This document shows, one piece after another, positions 1 through 9,374 of a DNA stretch of 64,000 nt. Origin of the DNA: Streptomyces sp. NBC_01451 (GTDB lineage: Bacteria; Actinomycetota; Actinomycetes; Streptomycetales; Streptomycetaceae). Under the pieces are notes generated by a model that did no database searches, was not told where the DNA came from, and was given only the letters and a program-made list of their open reading frames with translations. Position numbers and translations under genes: made by a program. Position 1 is the first letter of the stretch, and each line of letters opens with the position of its first letter. Location: assembly GCF_036227485.1 (NCBI RefSeq), contig NZ_CP109479.1, positions 9,362,001-9,426,000 on the forward strand. The letters are read 5' to 3'.

Positions 1-234
1 TGCCAGCACCGCGGCGGCTCTCGGTGCGAAAACGCGCAGGAGATTGGACCGGATGGGGAAAACACCACCGGCCAGGGAGTCCGTGGAGCCGGGGACGATG
101 AGCGCGCGGTCGGGGACGTAACGCAAGAGGAACACCCACACCGCCGCGAGCAGCAGGATGCCGGCGACCATGAGGAACGCGGCGTAGCTGAGGGTGAGTT
201 TGAGGCGAACGCTCAGCCCAGGTGCCCTATCCAC
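1..234 (-). CDS. Sensor histidine kinase, N-terminal part (cut by window edge)
   Basis: The first ~78 codons of a membrane protein read leftwards off the window. The GTG start overlaps the end of the upstream response regulator gene by 8 bases, the usual coupling of a regulator with its kinase. After a short basic N-terminus (SVRLKLTLSY) comes a strongly hydrophobic segment (about residues 17-38) and then an extracytoplasmic-looking stretch. This is the layout of the first transmembrane helix and sensor loop of a HisKA-type kinase. No kinase motif is in view, so the call rests on context and the membrane N-terminus. Confidence 0.75.
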   Translation of the reverse strand, partial: MDRAPGLSVRLKLTLSYAAFLMVAGILLLAAVWVFLLRYVPDRALIVPGSTDSLAGGVFPIRSNLLRVFAPRAAAVLA

Positions 235-922
235 GCTCGCCGCCCTCCTGTCCGGCCGCCGGTCGCGTGTCGATGCGGTAGCCGACACCCGGCACGGTGG
301 CGATGATCCAGGGTTCGCCGAGCCGCTTGCGCAGTGCCGAGACTGTGATGCGCACGGCGTTGGTGAAGGGGTCGGCGTTCTCGTCCCATGCGCGTTCCAG
401 GAGTTCTTCGGCGCTCACGACACCGCCTTCGGTGGCGACCAGGACTTCGAGTACGGCGAACTGCTTCCTGGTGAGCGCCACGTAGCGACCGTCCCGGTAG
501 ATCTCTCTGCGGAACGGGTCCAGCCGAAGTCCCGCGATCTCCCGTACGGGCGGTCTGTTGTGGGCACGTCGGCGGTCGAGCGCTCTGAGCCTGAGCGCGA
601 GTTCCCGTAGCTCGAAGGGTTTCGTGAGGTAGTCGTCGGCGCCGAGCCCGAACCCCGAGGCTTTGTCGTCGAGACGGTCGGCCGCGGTGAGCATGAGGAT
701 CGGCATGCCGCTGCCCGAGGCGACGATGCGTTCGGCGATCTCGTCACCGGACGGTCCAGGTATGTCCCGGTCGAGGACGGCGATGTCGTAGGCGTTGACG
801 CTCAGCAGTTCCAGAGCCATGTCGCCGTCACCCGCGATGTCGGCCGCGATCGCCTCCAGGCGTAGGCCATCGCGGATGGCCTCTGCCAGATAGGGCTCGT
901 CCTCCACGATCAACACACGCAT
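227..922 (-). CDS. OmpR/PhoB-family response regulator
   Basis: 231 aa. The N-terminal receiver domain starts MRVLIVEDE (acidic pocket), has the phosphoacceptor Asp in AVLDRDIP and the conserved Lys in DDYLTKPFE. The C-terminal winged-helix DNA-binding domain ends in the typical TVPGVGYRI. I chose the ATG at 922 because the receiver fold begins there; the upstream extension is not conserved-looking. It is translationally coupled to the downstream sensor kinase gene, so the pair forms a two-component system. The signal is unknown. A VanJ-like gene lies nearby on the other strand, but no regulatory link is visible. Confidence 0.9.
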   Translation of the reverse strand: MRVLIVEDEPYLAEAIRDGLRLEAIAADIAGDGDMALELLSVNAYDIAVLDRDIPGPSGDEIAERIVASGSGMPILMLTAADRLDDKASGFGLGADDYLTKPFELRELALRLRALDRRRAHNRPPVREIAGLRLDPFRREIYRDGRYVALTRKQFAVLEVLVATEGGVVSAEELLERAWDENADPFTNAVRITVSALRKRLGEPWIIATVPGVGYRIDTRPAAGQEGGERG

Positions 923-1554
923 GCCGTCGATGCTACGAGCCGACGCATATCGTCGGCGTATCGAAAACCACATACGACCTGGCAACACCGTACTTCCTTG
1001 ACTGAGGGCATGGCCCAAGCCCAATCCTCGGTACGGACAACAACCCGACGGATTCACCGGCCCCTTGCCCGCGGCCCGGTGGTCGTCAGCACAGCGATCA
1101 CCGGGGCCTCCGGTTACCGGTCACAGAACTCCTCGGCCGCACCACCCTCGAAGCCCTCGTCCCCCTTACCGAATGCTCATCGCGGTGAGCACCCTGGCGT
1201 GCCCGGTCTGCCTGGCGAGGCGGCCAATGCCCCAGCCGACGGCGTGACTTGCTCCGACGGCCGGATTCCGGTCGTGGCCCATCGCGATCGAGATCCGATC
1301 AGGGCCCTCCACCAGGCATCAACTGATGTCGCGGAGGGCGGAGCCGAGTTCCACTACTTCGATGTGACGACGTGGCCGACTGAGCAAGGCGCCGAGCACG
1401 GTGCCCCGTACAGGCCGTGCCAGATCTGGAGAAACCAACCCTGGCACCACGAACTGCACGCCCATGAGACCGATCGCGGTTGTCCGCGCGTGCATGCCGA
1501 CCCCACCCAGGACCCGAGGACGCGGCAGTGACCGGCAGTGAGGGAGCACGGACG
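923..1554. other. Intergenic region without a supported gene
   Basis: Divergent spacer between the response regulator and the VanJ-like gene. Open frames here have no recognisable motif and mutually overlap. I see no inserted element or clear inverted repeat. It must contain both divergent promoters. Confidence 0.4.
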
Positions 1555-2637
1555 ATGGCGCAGGTGGACACGGCGGAGCCCGGGCAGGGCGTCGTCGACG
1601 CCCACCGGGGCGGCGGCCCAGATGCCCGGCGTGCGGGCTTTCGCCGGGCGGTCCTCATCGCCTTCCGCCCGGAGCCCTGGAAACGTGGCCTGGTGCTCGC
1701 GGCGATGGCGCTGCTGCTGGGCCTGCTCATGCTGCTGCACGCGAAGATCCCGAACCGGATCGGGAACCTCGGCAGCCTTGCTGAGACCCTCCTGCCGTGG
1801 TTCGGCCTGCTCATCCCGGTTCTGCTGGCCGGGGCACTGTGGCGGCGATCCGCCTCCGCGACGGTCGCGCTGCTGCTGCCGGCCTTGGTGTGGTTCAACC
1901 TCTTCGGCGGGCTGCTCAGCGACAAGTCCCACCCGGGCAGCGACCTCACCGTGGCCAGCCACAACGTCGGCGCCGAAAACCCCGACCCGGTCGGCACCGC
2001 CCGCGCCCTGGCCGCCTCCGGCGTGGACGTGCTGGCCCTGGAGGAGATCACCTCGGAGGCGAAGCCGCTGTACGAGAAGGAACTGGCCAAGGCGTACCCG
2101 TACCACACGGTGCAGGGCACGGTCGGGCTGTGGAGCAAACTACCGTTGTCTGACACCTGGCCGGTCGACACCAAGATGGACGTCGGGCCGCTCGCTGACA
2201 CCAAGCCGGTCGCGGTGAGGATGGCCTACACACGGGCGCTGCGCACCACGGTAGCCACGGACCAGGGTCCGCTGGCGGTGTATGTGGCCCACCTGGGGTC
2301 CGCACGGGTGAATCCCAGGGCAGGCTTTTGGACAGACTCGCGGGACAGAGGCGCGCAGGCGCTCGCCGAGGCCATCGCCGCCGAGCAGAACGATCGGGTG
2401 GTCCTGCTCGGCGACCTGAACGGCACCATGGACGACCGCGCGTTCGCCGACATCACCTCGCAGCTGCGATCGACCCAGGAAGCGGCCGGCAACGGCTTCG
2501 GTTTCAGCTGGCCGGCAGGGTTCCCGGTGGTGCGGATCGACCAGATCCTGGTCCGCGGCGTCAAGCCGGAGAGTTCGTGGTCGCTGCCGGCCACCGGCAG
2601 TGACCACTTGCCGGTGGCGGCCGGAATCAGCTGGTGA
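1555..2637 (+). CDS. VanJ-like membrane endonuclease/exonuclease/phosphatase-family protein
   Basis: 360 aa from the ATG at 1555 (a GTG at 1528 is possible; GAGGGA lies upstream of the ATG). Three hydrophobic segments (about residues 45-60, 75-95, 98-112) precede an endonuclease/exonuclease/phosphatase domain. That domain carries the family motifs ASHNVGAENPD, VLALEEI, YVAHLG, LLGDLNGTMDD and the terminal catalytic GSDHLPV. This arrangement matches VanJ of Streptomyces coelicolor, a membrane protein whose hydrolase domain faces outward and gives teicoplanin resistance, probably by acting on undecaprenyl-linked pyrophosphate. The substrate here is inferred from the family. Confidence 0.8.
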   Translation: MAQVDTAEPGQGVVDAHRGGGPDARRAGFRRAVLIAFRPEPWKRGLVLAAMALLLGLLMLLHAKIPNRIGNLGSLAETLLPWFGLLIPVLLAGALWRRSASATVALLLPALVWFNLFGGLLSDKSHPGSDLTVASHNVGAENPDPVGTARALAASGVDVLALEEITSEAKPLYEKELAKAYPYHTVQGTVGLWSKLPLSDTWPVDTKMDVGPLADTKPVAVRMAYTRALRTTVATDQGPLAVYVAHLGSARVNPRAGFWTDSRDRGAQALAEAIAAEQNDRVVLLGDLNGTMDDRAFADITSQLRSTQEAAGNGFGFSWPAGFPVVRIDQILVRGVKPESSWSLPATGSDHLPVAAGISW

Positions 2638-3160
2638 ACCAAGTACCGGAAGATTCGGACCCGTCAGGCCCATCGCGACCGGCACGATCGAAGGAGCGTG
2701 CAGGGGGCCGATCTCCGGCCGGCTCGTGCGCTGTCCGGACAGCCAGGTTGGTAGGGGGTGGCGTGCGGAGGGCGGTCGCCTCTCGGCGGAGGGCTCCATG
2801 GGGCTTCAGCCGAACGATCTTCCCCATGGGCTATGGGTGAGGCCCGGGGACACTGTCCCCTCCGCAGCCACATCCAAATGAACAGCCAACTGGCTCTGCT
2901 TGTTCCAGAGTTGATTGCAGGCATCATGTGACCTGGGGCACCTGCCCTCGTGAGGCGAGGTGTCCGCGGTTACGGCCGCGTGTTCGGGCGCATCGCGGTC
3001 CGCGGCAGCGATGCACCGTCGTGGTCGAAGGACACCGGACCAGCTCATCGAGGGCCGAGCCCCGGCTGACCTGAACCAGGCTCTCGCCGTCGCCTGCAAG
3101 TGGGTGGACGCACACAACACTCCACCCTCCATCCGTCCCGCCGCATGTTGGAGATACCGC
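2638..3160. other. Intergenic region upstream of the MFS gene
   Basis: About 520 bases with no supported gene. The MFS reading frame stays open upstream of 3161, but those ~67 codons look unlike a transporter N-terminus. They may be leftover coding sequence of something else. No clear repeat or element was seen. Confidence 0.35.
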
Positions 3161-4414
3161 GTGAGCAGTCCAACCGCCCCTGCGTACCGAGACAGTCTCG
3201 CGGTCTCCAAGGCCAAACAGGTCCTTGCTCTCGGCGTTCTGAGCCGGCTGCCCTCCGGACTGATCCCGTTCTCCGTGCTGATCTCCTTCACTCAGCAGTA
3301 CGGCATCGGGATCGCCGGGCTGGCTGCTGCCGCCCTGATGCTGGCGATCGCCATCCCCGGCCCAGCCCGTGCACGATGGTGCTCCAGCCGTGGCCCCGTC
3401 ATGGTTCTGCTCATGGCGCTGTCCAGCATGCTGATGTTCGCCGCCACGGCGGCAGCGATCAGCCTGAGCCGTTGGCAGATACCACTCGCGCTCACCGCGG
3501 CGGCAGGCGCGTCGTTCCCGCCGCTCACTCCCAGCCTGCGGGCCGCCTGGGCGCGGTTGATGCCCGACAAGCAGCACCTTCAGAGCATCCACGCCCTGGA
3601 CTCGACCGTTGAGGAACTGACGTTCATCGTCGCCCCGTTGCTGGGAACTGCCGCCATGGCACTGACCGACGCACGTTGGGTGCTCGCGTCCAGCGCGTTC
3701 CTCCTCCTGCCCGCAGCCCTGGGTCTCACCGGCGTGCTGCGTGACTTGCCTGACGCCGAGGTGACAGCGGCTTCTCAGACCGAGAGGGGAACGCGGCGCC
3801 GGTCGATCATGCGGACCCGTGACGGCCAGGGCATCACGATTCCCGTCATCGTCCTCGGACTCTGCGGTGGTGGATTGACCGTCATCATCCCGATCGCCTC
3901 CGCCGGATACGGCAACGTCATCTCATCCGGATACTCATTCGCCGCGTTCTCACTCGGAGGCCTGGTCGGCGGACTGGCCTACGGCCGCAGGACATGGCAC
4001 GCATCCCTGCGAGCCCGCTACACCGCCGCCACAGGCGCACTCGTGGCGGGTGCACTTCTGCTGTCCGCACTCTCACAATCACCGCTGACCATCGTGGCCG
4101 TCTTCTGCATCGGTCTGCCCATGACCCCGATCTTCGTGATCGCCTACCTCCTCGTCGACGAGCGGATCGACCCCTCACGACATGCAGAAGCCAACGCCTG
4201 GCTCGGCTCGGGCTACAACCTGGGATCCGCCGCGGGCTCCGCACTCGCCGGCCAGCTGCTCGCTCTCACCGGACCGCGCCTCGTAGCCGTCGTCCTCGCC
4301 GGCGCAGCGCTCATCGCGACCGGCATCGCTCGGCGGTTGCCGGGCAAATCGTCGTCTGTCGACAACGCCGCACCGGAGAGGCGACTGCCTGAGCCTCAGA
4401 GCCAAACTCAGTAA
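3161..4414 (+). CDS. MFS transporter
   Basis: 417 aa with about 12 hydrophobic segments spread over the whole length, the size of a drug/metabolite MFS exporter. The GTG at 3161 (TTGGAG upstream) is preferred over earlier in-frame starts because the preceding 67 codons are not membrane-like. A central hydrophilic loop (about residues 195-220, SQTERGTRRRS) separates the two six-helix halves. The substrate cannot be predicted. It is a single-gene unit flanked by a decayed TPR gene downstream. Confidence 0.85.
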   Translation: MSSPTAPAYRDSLAVSKAKQVLALGVLSRLPSGLIPFSVLISFTQQYGIGIAGLAAAALMLAIAIPGPARARWCSSRGPVMVLLMALSSMLMFAATAAAISLSRWQIPLALTAAAGASFPPLTPSLRAAWARLMPDKQHLQSIHALDSTVEELTFIVAPLLGTAAMALTDARWVLASSAFLLLPAALGLTGVLRDLPDAEVTAASQTERGTRRRSIMRTRDGQGITIPVIVLGLCGGGLTVIIPIASAGYGNVISSGYSFAAFSLGGLVGGLAYGRRTWHASLRARYTAATGALVAGALLLSALSQSPLTIVAVFCIGLPMTPIFVIAYLLVDERIDPSRHAEANAWLGSGYNLGSAAGSALAGQLLALTGPRLVAVVLAGAALIATGIARRLPGKSSSVDNAAPERRLPEPQSQTQ

Positions 4415-4799
4415 CATTTCCACAGGTCGGCCACGACACCATCGGGACCCTCGTCCCTGGATAGGGGCCAACTGGGGACAACCGGAGCAGGTCTTGGCGA
4501 GGACCAAGACCTATGTCGGCGGCACGCTCTGCTGGACAGCTCAGCCCAGCCCTGGCTCCCTCCAGTGGTGGTCAGTGGGTGAGGCCTTCGACTGAGTGTC
4601 CGCGCCTTCGGACGTGGATGGGGCGTAGAGGGCGGTGGTGTCGCGGCGCGGCAGTCAGTCGCAAGCCGCCGGTCAGCATCCCGGGGCTGGGGCGCGGGCC
4701 GGGGACGGAGCCCGCTCGGTGGATGAGACCTGGCCACTGGACCTGGTGGGTGAGGAGCGCTGCGAGTCTGACCGTGGGCGTGAGGGGGGGCGCGGTTCG

Positions 4800-5168
4800 T
4801 CGGAAGATTCTCCCGAAGCAGTTCAGCGAGGGGCCGGGCGATCTTGCCTCCTGCCTCGGCGATACCGAACTGGATATTGAAAGTCCGGGTGAGGTCGTCG
4901 ACAGCGACTTCGAACCGCTGTGCGTACAAGGAGGACGATGCTGCGGCCCGCCAGGCACCACCGCGGTTGACGGGTGCTCGGACAGCGCCTGATCGAAGTC
5001 CTGTTGCGCTTCTGCGTGCCGTCCCGCCTCCCCCCGCAGCCGTCCGCGCATCGCCAAGGCGAACTCGTAGGCGTCGTCGAGGGAGATCGCGCGGGCGAGG
5101 TAGGAGAGGGCTTCGGTGTCGCGGCCCAGGCCCTGCAGCGCCCAGGCGCGGTAGCGCAAGACAGACAT
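4800..5168 (-). pseudogene. Decayed TPR-repeat protein gene
   Basis: On the minus strand the stretch from 5168 to about 4975 encodes clear tetratricopeptide-type helices (RYRAWALQGLGRDTEAL, then RGRLRGEAGRHAEAQQDFDQAL). It then runs into non-coding-looking sequence. Between about 4930 and 4800 another minus frame resumes protein-like sequence (FEVAVDDLTRTFNIQFG). The two parts lie in different frames, so this is a truncated and frameshifted remnant. I see nothing supported in the rest of 4415-5211. Confidence 0.55.
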
Positions 5169-5211
5169 GGCGAAGCTCCGCCACGAATGTGTCAGCCGTG
5201 TCGCGTGCCTG

Positions 5212-6111
5212 CTATTGGTTGGCCGCGAGGAAGTCCTCCAGGATCTCGGTGAACCGCGCCGGCTGTTCCTCGGCTGGGTAGTGGCCGCAGTCGTCGAGGA
5301 CGACCCCCGTGACGTCGTCGGCCGCCAGCCGCATCGTCTGGGTGGTAGTCGCACCGCTCCACAGCGCGCCGCCGACGGCGAGCACCGGCATCGTCAGCCG
5401 GGTCTTGCCGCGCTGCTCGTTCTGCGCGATCGTCTCGTCCAGCGCCCGGTAGTACGCGAAGCTCGCCCGCAGCGCGCGAGGATCCGCGGCGATCGCGTCG
5501 ACGTAGACGTCGACGGCGTACGCGGGGATCGCGTCCGGGGTGGCTGCCTTCTTGGCGAACTGGTAGCCGAAGAAGAGCCGTTCCCGTCCCCGGACCAGTT
5601 CTTCGTTCAGGTCGGTGAGCCTGTTGAAGCCGAACTGCCAGAGTTTCAGGTTGACCGCGGCCGGGCCGAAGAACGGCGGGGATGGCGTGAGACCGGGGAT
5701 CACTGCTTCGAGGATGGCGAGCCGGCCCACCCGCTCGGGGTGATCGGCGGCGAGGGCGTATCCGGTCCACGTACCGATGTCGTGGCCGACCACGTCGAAG
5801 CGGTCGTGCCCGAGCGCGGCCATCAACGCGACCAGGTCGGCGGCCAGCGTGCCGGCGTCGTACCCGTCGTCGGGCTTGTCGGAGAGCCCGGCGCCGCGCG
5901 AGTCGACGGCGACGACGGTGTGCTGGCGGGCGAGCGCGGGCATCACTTCCCGCCAGGCGTACCAGGTCTGGGGCCACCCGCTGATCAGCAGCAGTGGCGG
6001 GCCGTCCCCGCCGGTGACCGCGTGCAGCCGCAGCCCGTTCACCTCCACGAGCCGGCTGGTGAACAAGTCGAGGAATCCGTCAGGCAGTTGCAGCGAACTC
6101 AAGGTCGTCAT
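5212..6111 (-). CDS. Alpha/beta hydrolase, epoxide hydrolase/dehalogenase-like
   Basis: 299 aa. The alpha/beta-hydrolase core shows LLLISGWPQTWYAWR (oxyanion-hole region), the nucleophile elbow VVGHDIGTW with Asp as nucleophile, and the catalytic His in DDCGHYPAEEQ. An Asp nucleophile in GHDxG is typical of epoxide hydrolases and fluoroacetate-dehalogenase-like enzymes rather than Ser esterases. The ATG at 6111 is chosen; ATGs at 6123 and 6129 are alternatives. The gene is divergent from a TetR regulator that probably controls it. The substrate is unknown. Confidence 0.85.
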   Translation of the reverse strand: MTTLSSLQLPDGFLDLFTSRLVEVNGLRLHAVTGGDGPPLLLISGWPQTWYAWREVMPALARQHTVVAVDSRGAGLSDKPDDGYDAGTLAADLVALMAALGHDRFDVVGHDIGTWTGYALAADHPERVGRLAILEAVIPGLTPSPPFFGPAAVNLKLWQFGFNRLTDLNEELVRGRERLFFGYQFAKKAATPDAIPAYAVDVYVDAIAADPRALRASFAYYRALDETIAQNEQRGKTRLTMPVLAVGGALWSGATTTQTMRLAADDVTGVVLDDCGHYPAEEQPARFTEILEDFLAANQ

Positions 6112-6167
6112 GCTGGCGACCATACCCATCTTTGAATGATCGGTACAAGATGTGTAGGCTGACGGAC
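6112..6167. promoter_or_regulatory. Divergent promoter/operator region, hydrolase-TetR
   Basis: The 56-base gap between the two divergent genes must hold both promoters and probably the TetR operator. An AT-rich core around 6128-6155 (CATCTTTGAATGATCGGTAC) is the likeliest site, but no long perfect palindrome is evident. Confidence 0.4.
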
Positions 6168-6755
6168 ATGGCAGGCCGCAAGCAGTTCGACGTGGACGAG
6201 GCGCTGCGACGTGCGATGCACGTCTTCTGGCGCTGGGGCTATTCGGAGGCCTCGATCGATCGCCTGACCGAGGGCACGGGCCTGGGCCGGGGCTCGCTCT
6301 ACGGCACCTTCGGCGACAAGAGCACTCTCTTCCGGAAAAGCCTCCAACGGTACGCGCAGACCTACCACCCGCAGTACGAGCGGGCACTGTCCGGCCCCCA
6401 CCCGAGCCCGAGCGCCGTTGTGGCCGCCTACCTGCAGGTCGCCCTGAACCGCATCGCCGACCCGACGGTCCCGGACGGCTGCCTGCTCACGGTGTCGGCA
6501 ACGCAGTTCCCGTCCCTCGACGCGGAGGGCCGGACGATGGTCCGCGCCATGATCGACGGTTTGCGGGCGATGCTGGAGCAGGCGTTGCTGGCGGCGGGGG
6601 CCGGTGAGCAGGAGGCGGCAGAGCTGGCGTTGTGCACCCTGGCGACGAACAAGTCCCTGGCGGTGCTGAGCCGCGCCGGCTTCTCGGGCGAAGACCTGGC
6701 AACCGTTGCCGCAGCCGCCGCCCGTATCCCCGGGAGACCACAGCCACTACCTTGA
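6168..6755 (+). CDS. TetR/AcrR-family transcriptional regulator
   Basis: 195 aa. The N-terminal helix-turn-helix is recognisable (DEALRRAMHVFWRWGYSEAS, then GLGRGSLYGTFGDKSTLF), followed by an all-helical ligand-binding domain typical of AcrR/TetR_C proteins. I chose the ATG at 6168, where MAGRKQFD begins the DNA-binding domain. It is divergent from the epoxide-hydrolase-like gene, and local repression relieved by a small molecule is the usual arrangement. Confidence 0.9.
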   Translation: MAGRKQFDVDEALRRAMHVFWRWGYSEASIDRLTEGTGLGRGSLYGTFGDKSTLFRKSLQRYAQTYHPQYERALSGPHPSPSAVVAAYLQVALNRIADPTVPDGCLLTVSATQFPSLDAEGRTMVRAMIDGLRAMLEQALLAAGAGEQEAAELALCTLATNKSLAVLSRAGFSGEDLATVAAAAARIPGRPQPLP

Positions 6756-6791
6756 AAAGTGCGATGAACACCCAGAGTCTCGGCAGAGTCG

Positions 6792-6960
6792 TTAGGTGAT
6801 GCCGAGTGGTGCCCGTGGTCGGGTGCTGTCGCGGGCGTGGCGGAGGTTGGCGGCGGCGACGTTGGTGACTCCGGTGCTGCGGAGTGCGCCGATGGCGGTG
6901 TTGCGTAGGGCGGCCATGACTTGTGGTCCGGTGGAGATGTGCCGGCGCCGTGGGCAGTCC
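6792..6960 (-). mobile_element. ISAs1-family transposase, C-terminal remnant
   Basis: The minus-strand frame ending at 6792 reads GPQVMAALRNTAIGALRSTG and then TNVAAANLRHARDSTRP. This is the characteristic C-terminal tail of ISAs1-type DDE transposases (ALRNLAI...LR..G.TNIA.ALR.HAR). Only this tail remains; the catalytic part is missing, so the element is dead. Confidence 0.65.
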
Positions 6961-7039
6961 GCCGGCGCCGGGGCGCTGTGACATCCGCCGGTGGACATGA
7001 CAGCGCGGAGATCAGCGATGACGGTGACGCGGGCACGGC

Positions 7040-7397
7040 TCACCGCGGGTCACATCCGGCTGGAGCAGGGCCACCGGCGTCAACTGGCGACCGCGGTCGG
7101 GCCGGTGACCGTTACCCGGTGCGCGCCCCGGGCCTGCCGAACTGCTATCCGGGCGACCAGGTGCTGGGGCTGCCACGCCGACGGCATCGTCGAAGGAGCA
7201 GCAGCACGTCATCTGGTGGCCGACCGTCTCGATATCACCGGCAGTCGGTGGAGCGTCCCCGGAGCCGAAGTCGTCCTGATCCTCCGGGCCCTCATCAGCA
7301 ACAGCGACTTCGCGCAGTACCGGACCTTCCACACCCACGGAGAACGCGAACGCCGCTGCCCCGGCCCGATCAGCACAACTACCAACTCCTGGCCTGA
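7040..7397 (+). pseudogene. ISKra4-family transposase remnant, frameshifted
   Basis: Plus-strand frames give, in order, AVGPVTVTRCAPRA, then (other frame) GLPNCYPGDQVLGLP, then ADGIVEG and HLVADRLDITGSRW with GAEVVLILRALISNSDF, and finally DQHNYQLLA before a stop at 7397. This order matches the body and C-terminus of ISKra4-family transposases (GPVTVTR, NLYPADxxLxLP, HLVxDRLDITGARW, LRALxSNGDF). The pieces sit in different frames, so it is inactive. It abuts the ISAs1 fragment, making a small transposon graveyard. Confidence 0.65.
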
Positions 7398-7446
7398 CCG
7401 ACGAACTCAATCCGGAAGAGCCGCACCCGTGCGTATCCGACGGGTG

Positions 7447-7477
7447 TGGCCCGGGGGCGAATCTCGTCCCCGGGCCA
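7447..7477 (-). terminator. Stem-loop terminator downstream of the secreted protein gene
   Basis: A perfect 10-bp inverted repeat, TGGCCCGGGG ... CCCCGGGCCA, with an 11-base loop lies 16 bases beyond the stop at 7493. Confidence 0.6.
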
Positions 7478-7492
7478 CCTGGCCCTCTCGGC

Positions 7493-8350
7493 TCAAGCGC
7501 CACAGACAGCTTGCACCGTGATGCCGCCCCTGGGACGCCCGGTCATCACGACCTGGGCCGTGTGAAGCCCGACCCACGGACGCAAGGCCTGCAAGAACAC
7601 CGGGCCGGAATCCGTGAGAGAGCCACCGCCTCCCACCGAGTGCAACCTGTGGGAGGGTTTCGAGCAGGAGTAGGTTGCGCCGGATGCGCCTACGACCTTG
7701 CCCTCAGCGGTGAAATGGAGACTGCTGCTGGCGCAGATCGCGAACGCCCTCAGCCCCCAGCTCTTGTGGTACCCGTTTACCCGCGCAGTGGCCCGGGAGA
7801 TATCCCGGGGTCCAGATGCGCGAGACAGTTGCAAGCCCACTCGGCCGTACCCATCCACCGAGGGCAGACCGATGGCGGCACCGGTGCCCACCACACGCTT
7901 ACCGCTGGGGCAGACGGCCACAACACTTTTGAACGTGGCGGGGCTCTGGCTGCTCGGCGCGCCGGCAACGATCTGCCAACCTTGGCCGTACCTCTTGGCC
8001 GCGCACAGTGCGTAGGCCGTGAGACTCCACTTCCCTGTAAACGCCCTGGGTGCAGTGGCCGCGACCGAGAACCTGTCTCGGGCGAGATCGATCGGCTGCA
8101 ATCGACGCAACATGACTGCGTTCGCCGGGCCGTCGTCGGCGAACCCCCCTCCGCCGACGACCTGCTCGCCCCTGGTGCACTCGGCGCGTTCGTACTTGAT
8201 CTGACCTGGTGAACTCACGGTTGTTTTCGTCACCAGCCGTAGCCCGGGCAGCGCATCGGCTGGCGCAGCAAGGTCAACCTGTGCTGCACCGAGTACGCAC
8301 AGGAACACAACCACTGCCGCCTGCGCACGACGACGCCTCACCCAACTCAT
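7493..8350 (-). CDS. Secreted protein of unknown function
   Basis: 285 aa. The chosen ATG at 8350 gives a good Sec signal peptide: basic MSWVRRRR, hydrophobic core to about residue 25, and a likely cut near APADA. The mature part has repeated units built around cysteines and Gly-rich strands (CTRGEQVVGGGGF, CPSGKRVVGTGA, CSKPSHRLHSVGGGG), about three times, with paired Cys such as AYALCAA and AFAICAS. This looks like a beta-rich repeat domain. I cannot assign a function. A terminator follows, and the gene is monocistronic. Confidence 0.7.
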   Translation of the reverse strand: MSWVRRRRAQAAVVVFLCVLGAAQVDLAAPADALPGLRLVTKTTVSSPGQIKYERAECTRGEQVVGGGGFADDGPANAVMLRRLQPIDLARDRFSVAATAPRAFTGKWSLTAYALCAAKRYGQGWQIVAGAPSSQSPATFKSVVAVCPSGKRVVGTGAAIGLPSVDGYGRVGLQLSRASGPRDISRATARVNGYHKSWGLRAFAICASSSLHFTAEGKVVGASGATYSCSKPSHRLHSVGGGGSLTDSGPVFLQALRPWVGLHTAQVVMTGRPRGGITVQAVCGA

Positions 8351-8557
8351 ACAGTGCAGAAATAACATTCTCGCTGACGCCCCCTTCGCTAATCTGTGAC
8401 GGAACGCGGCTGTACGCGTGGTCACATTCGGTCCTGCGAGCAAGTGCTCATCCCCACCGTTTCCGAACCAGCCCACCCGGGCTATTCGCGTTTTGGCGAA
8501 TCCTGCAGAGGAGATCGTTCACCGTCACAGGCCACCGGCTCGACGAGAAGGTGAGTG

Positions 8558-9295
8558 ATGAGCCGACATGTGCTTACCGAGCTCCGTATGCGGGCGATGC
8601 TCGATGTGATCGACGAGGCGCGACGCGAGGACTCCGACGACGTCCCCCCGCAGGCTCTCCTGCGCGGACTGCATCAGCTGGTCCCCTGCGATGTGGCCGT
8701 TTTCTCCGAACTCGATCTGCCCACCCGACGGCATCTGGCGTCCCAGGAATCGGGCACGCCCTACAGCAACTACGACCACGGACCTGAGGCGTATTGGCAG
8801 TGGCGTCACCAGTACCCGACGTGCCTTCAGGTGGAGCGGCATCACGGAGACACCTCCGTGGTCCAGCTCACGGATTTCATGAGCTTCCGTGAGCTGCGCA
8901 ACCTGGGCATCTACAGCGAGTACTTCTGCCCGATCAAAACGGAGATGATCGCAGCACTGCCGACCGCGCCGGGACGCACTCGAGTCTTCATGTTCCTGCG
9001 CGAACAAGCCCGCCCGTTCAGTGAGTTGGAGCGGCTGACCCTGGAACTCCTGCGTCCCCACCTCTACGCCGTCTATCTGGAAGCAGCACGTCGACAACGC
9101 CAGCCCGTACGCCTGACACCTCGCGAACTGGAAGTGATGCGTGCCATTGCCAACGGCTTGAGTACCGACGCGATCGCTCGCCAACTCGTGGTCACATCGC
9201 ACACAGTCCGCAAACATCTGGAAAACACCTTCCGCAAACTGGGGGTCTCCAGTCGCACGGAGGCGATCGCCAGATTGTTTCCCACTGCCCAGTGA
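8558..9295 (+). CDS. LuxR-family transcriptional regulator
   Basis: 245 aa. The C-terminal ~60 residues are a LuxR/GerE helix-turn-helix: LTPRELEVMRAIANGLSTDA, then TVRKHLENTFRKLGVSSRTE. The N-terminal ~180 residues have no recognised motif and may be a GAF-like sensor domain. AAGGTGAG precedes the ATG at 8558. It is divergent from the secreted-protein gene across a ~200-base gap. The target is unknown. Confidence 0.85.
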   Translation: MSRHVLTELRMRAMLDVIDEARREDSDDVPPQALLRGLHQLVPCDVAVFSELDLPTRRHLASQESGTPYSNYDHGPEAYWQWRHQYPTCLQVERHHGDTSVVQLTDFMSFRELRNLGIYSEYFCPIKTEMIAALPTAPGRTRVFMFLREQARPFSELERLTLELLRPHLYAVYLEAARRQRQPVRLTPRELEVMRAIANGLSTDAIARQLVVTSHTVRKHLENTFRKLGVSSRTEAIARLFPTAQ

Positions 9296-9374
9296 AGATC
9301 ACCCGCCGATCGATTACCTCCAACCACGACACCATGCCGCCTCCGAGACCACGTCCCAGAAAAACTGTTGCGGG

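Noticed and set aside
998..1531. A 177-codon plus-strand open frame before the VanJ-like gene
   Set aside because: Low-complexity, no motif, and it overlaps the start of the response regulator's divergent promoter; it looks like a GC-driven open frame.
2960..3160. Extension of the first MFS protein to 484 aa
   Set aside because: The added 67 residues are hydrophilic and Arg/Pro-rich, unlike an MFS N-terminus; a GTG with upstream TTGGAG lies at 3161.
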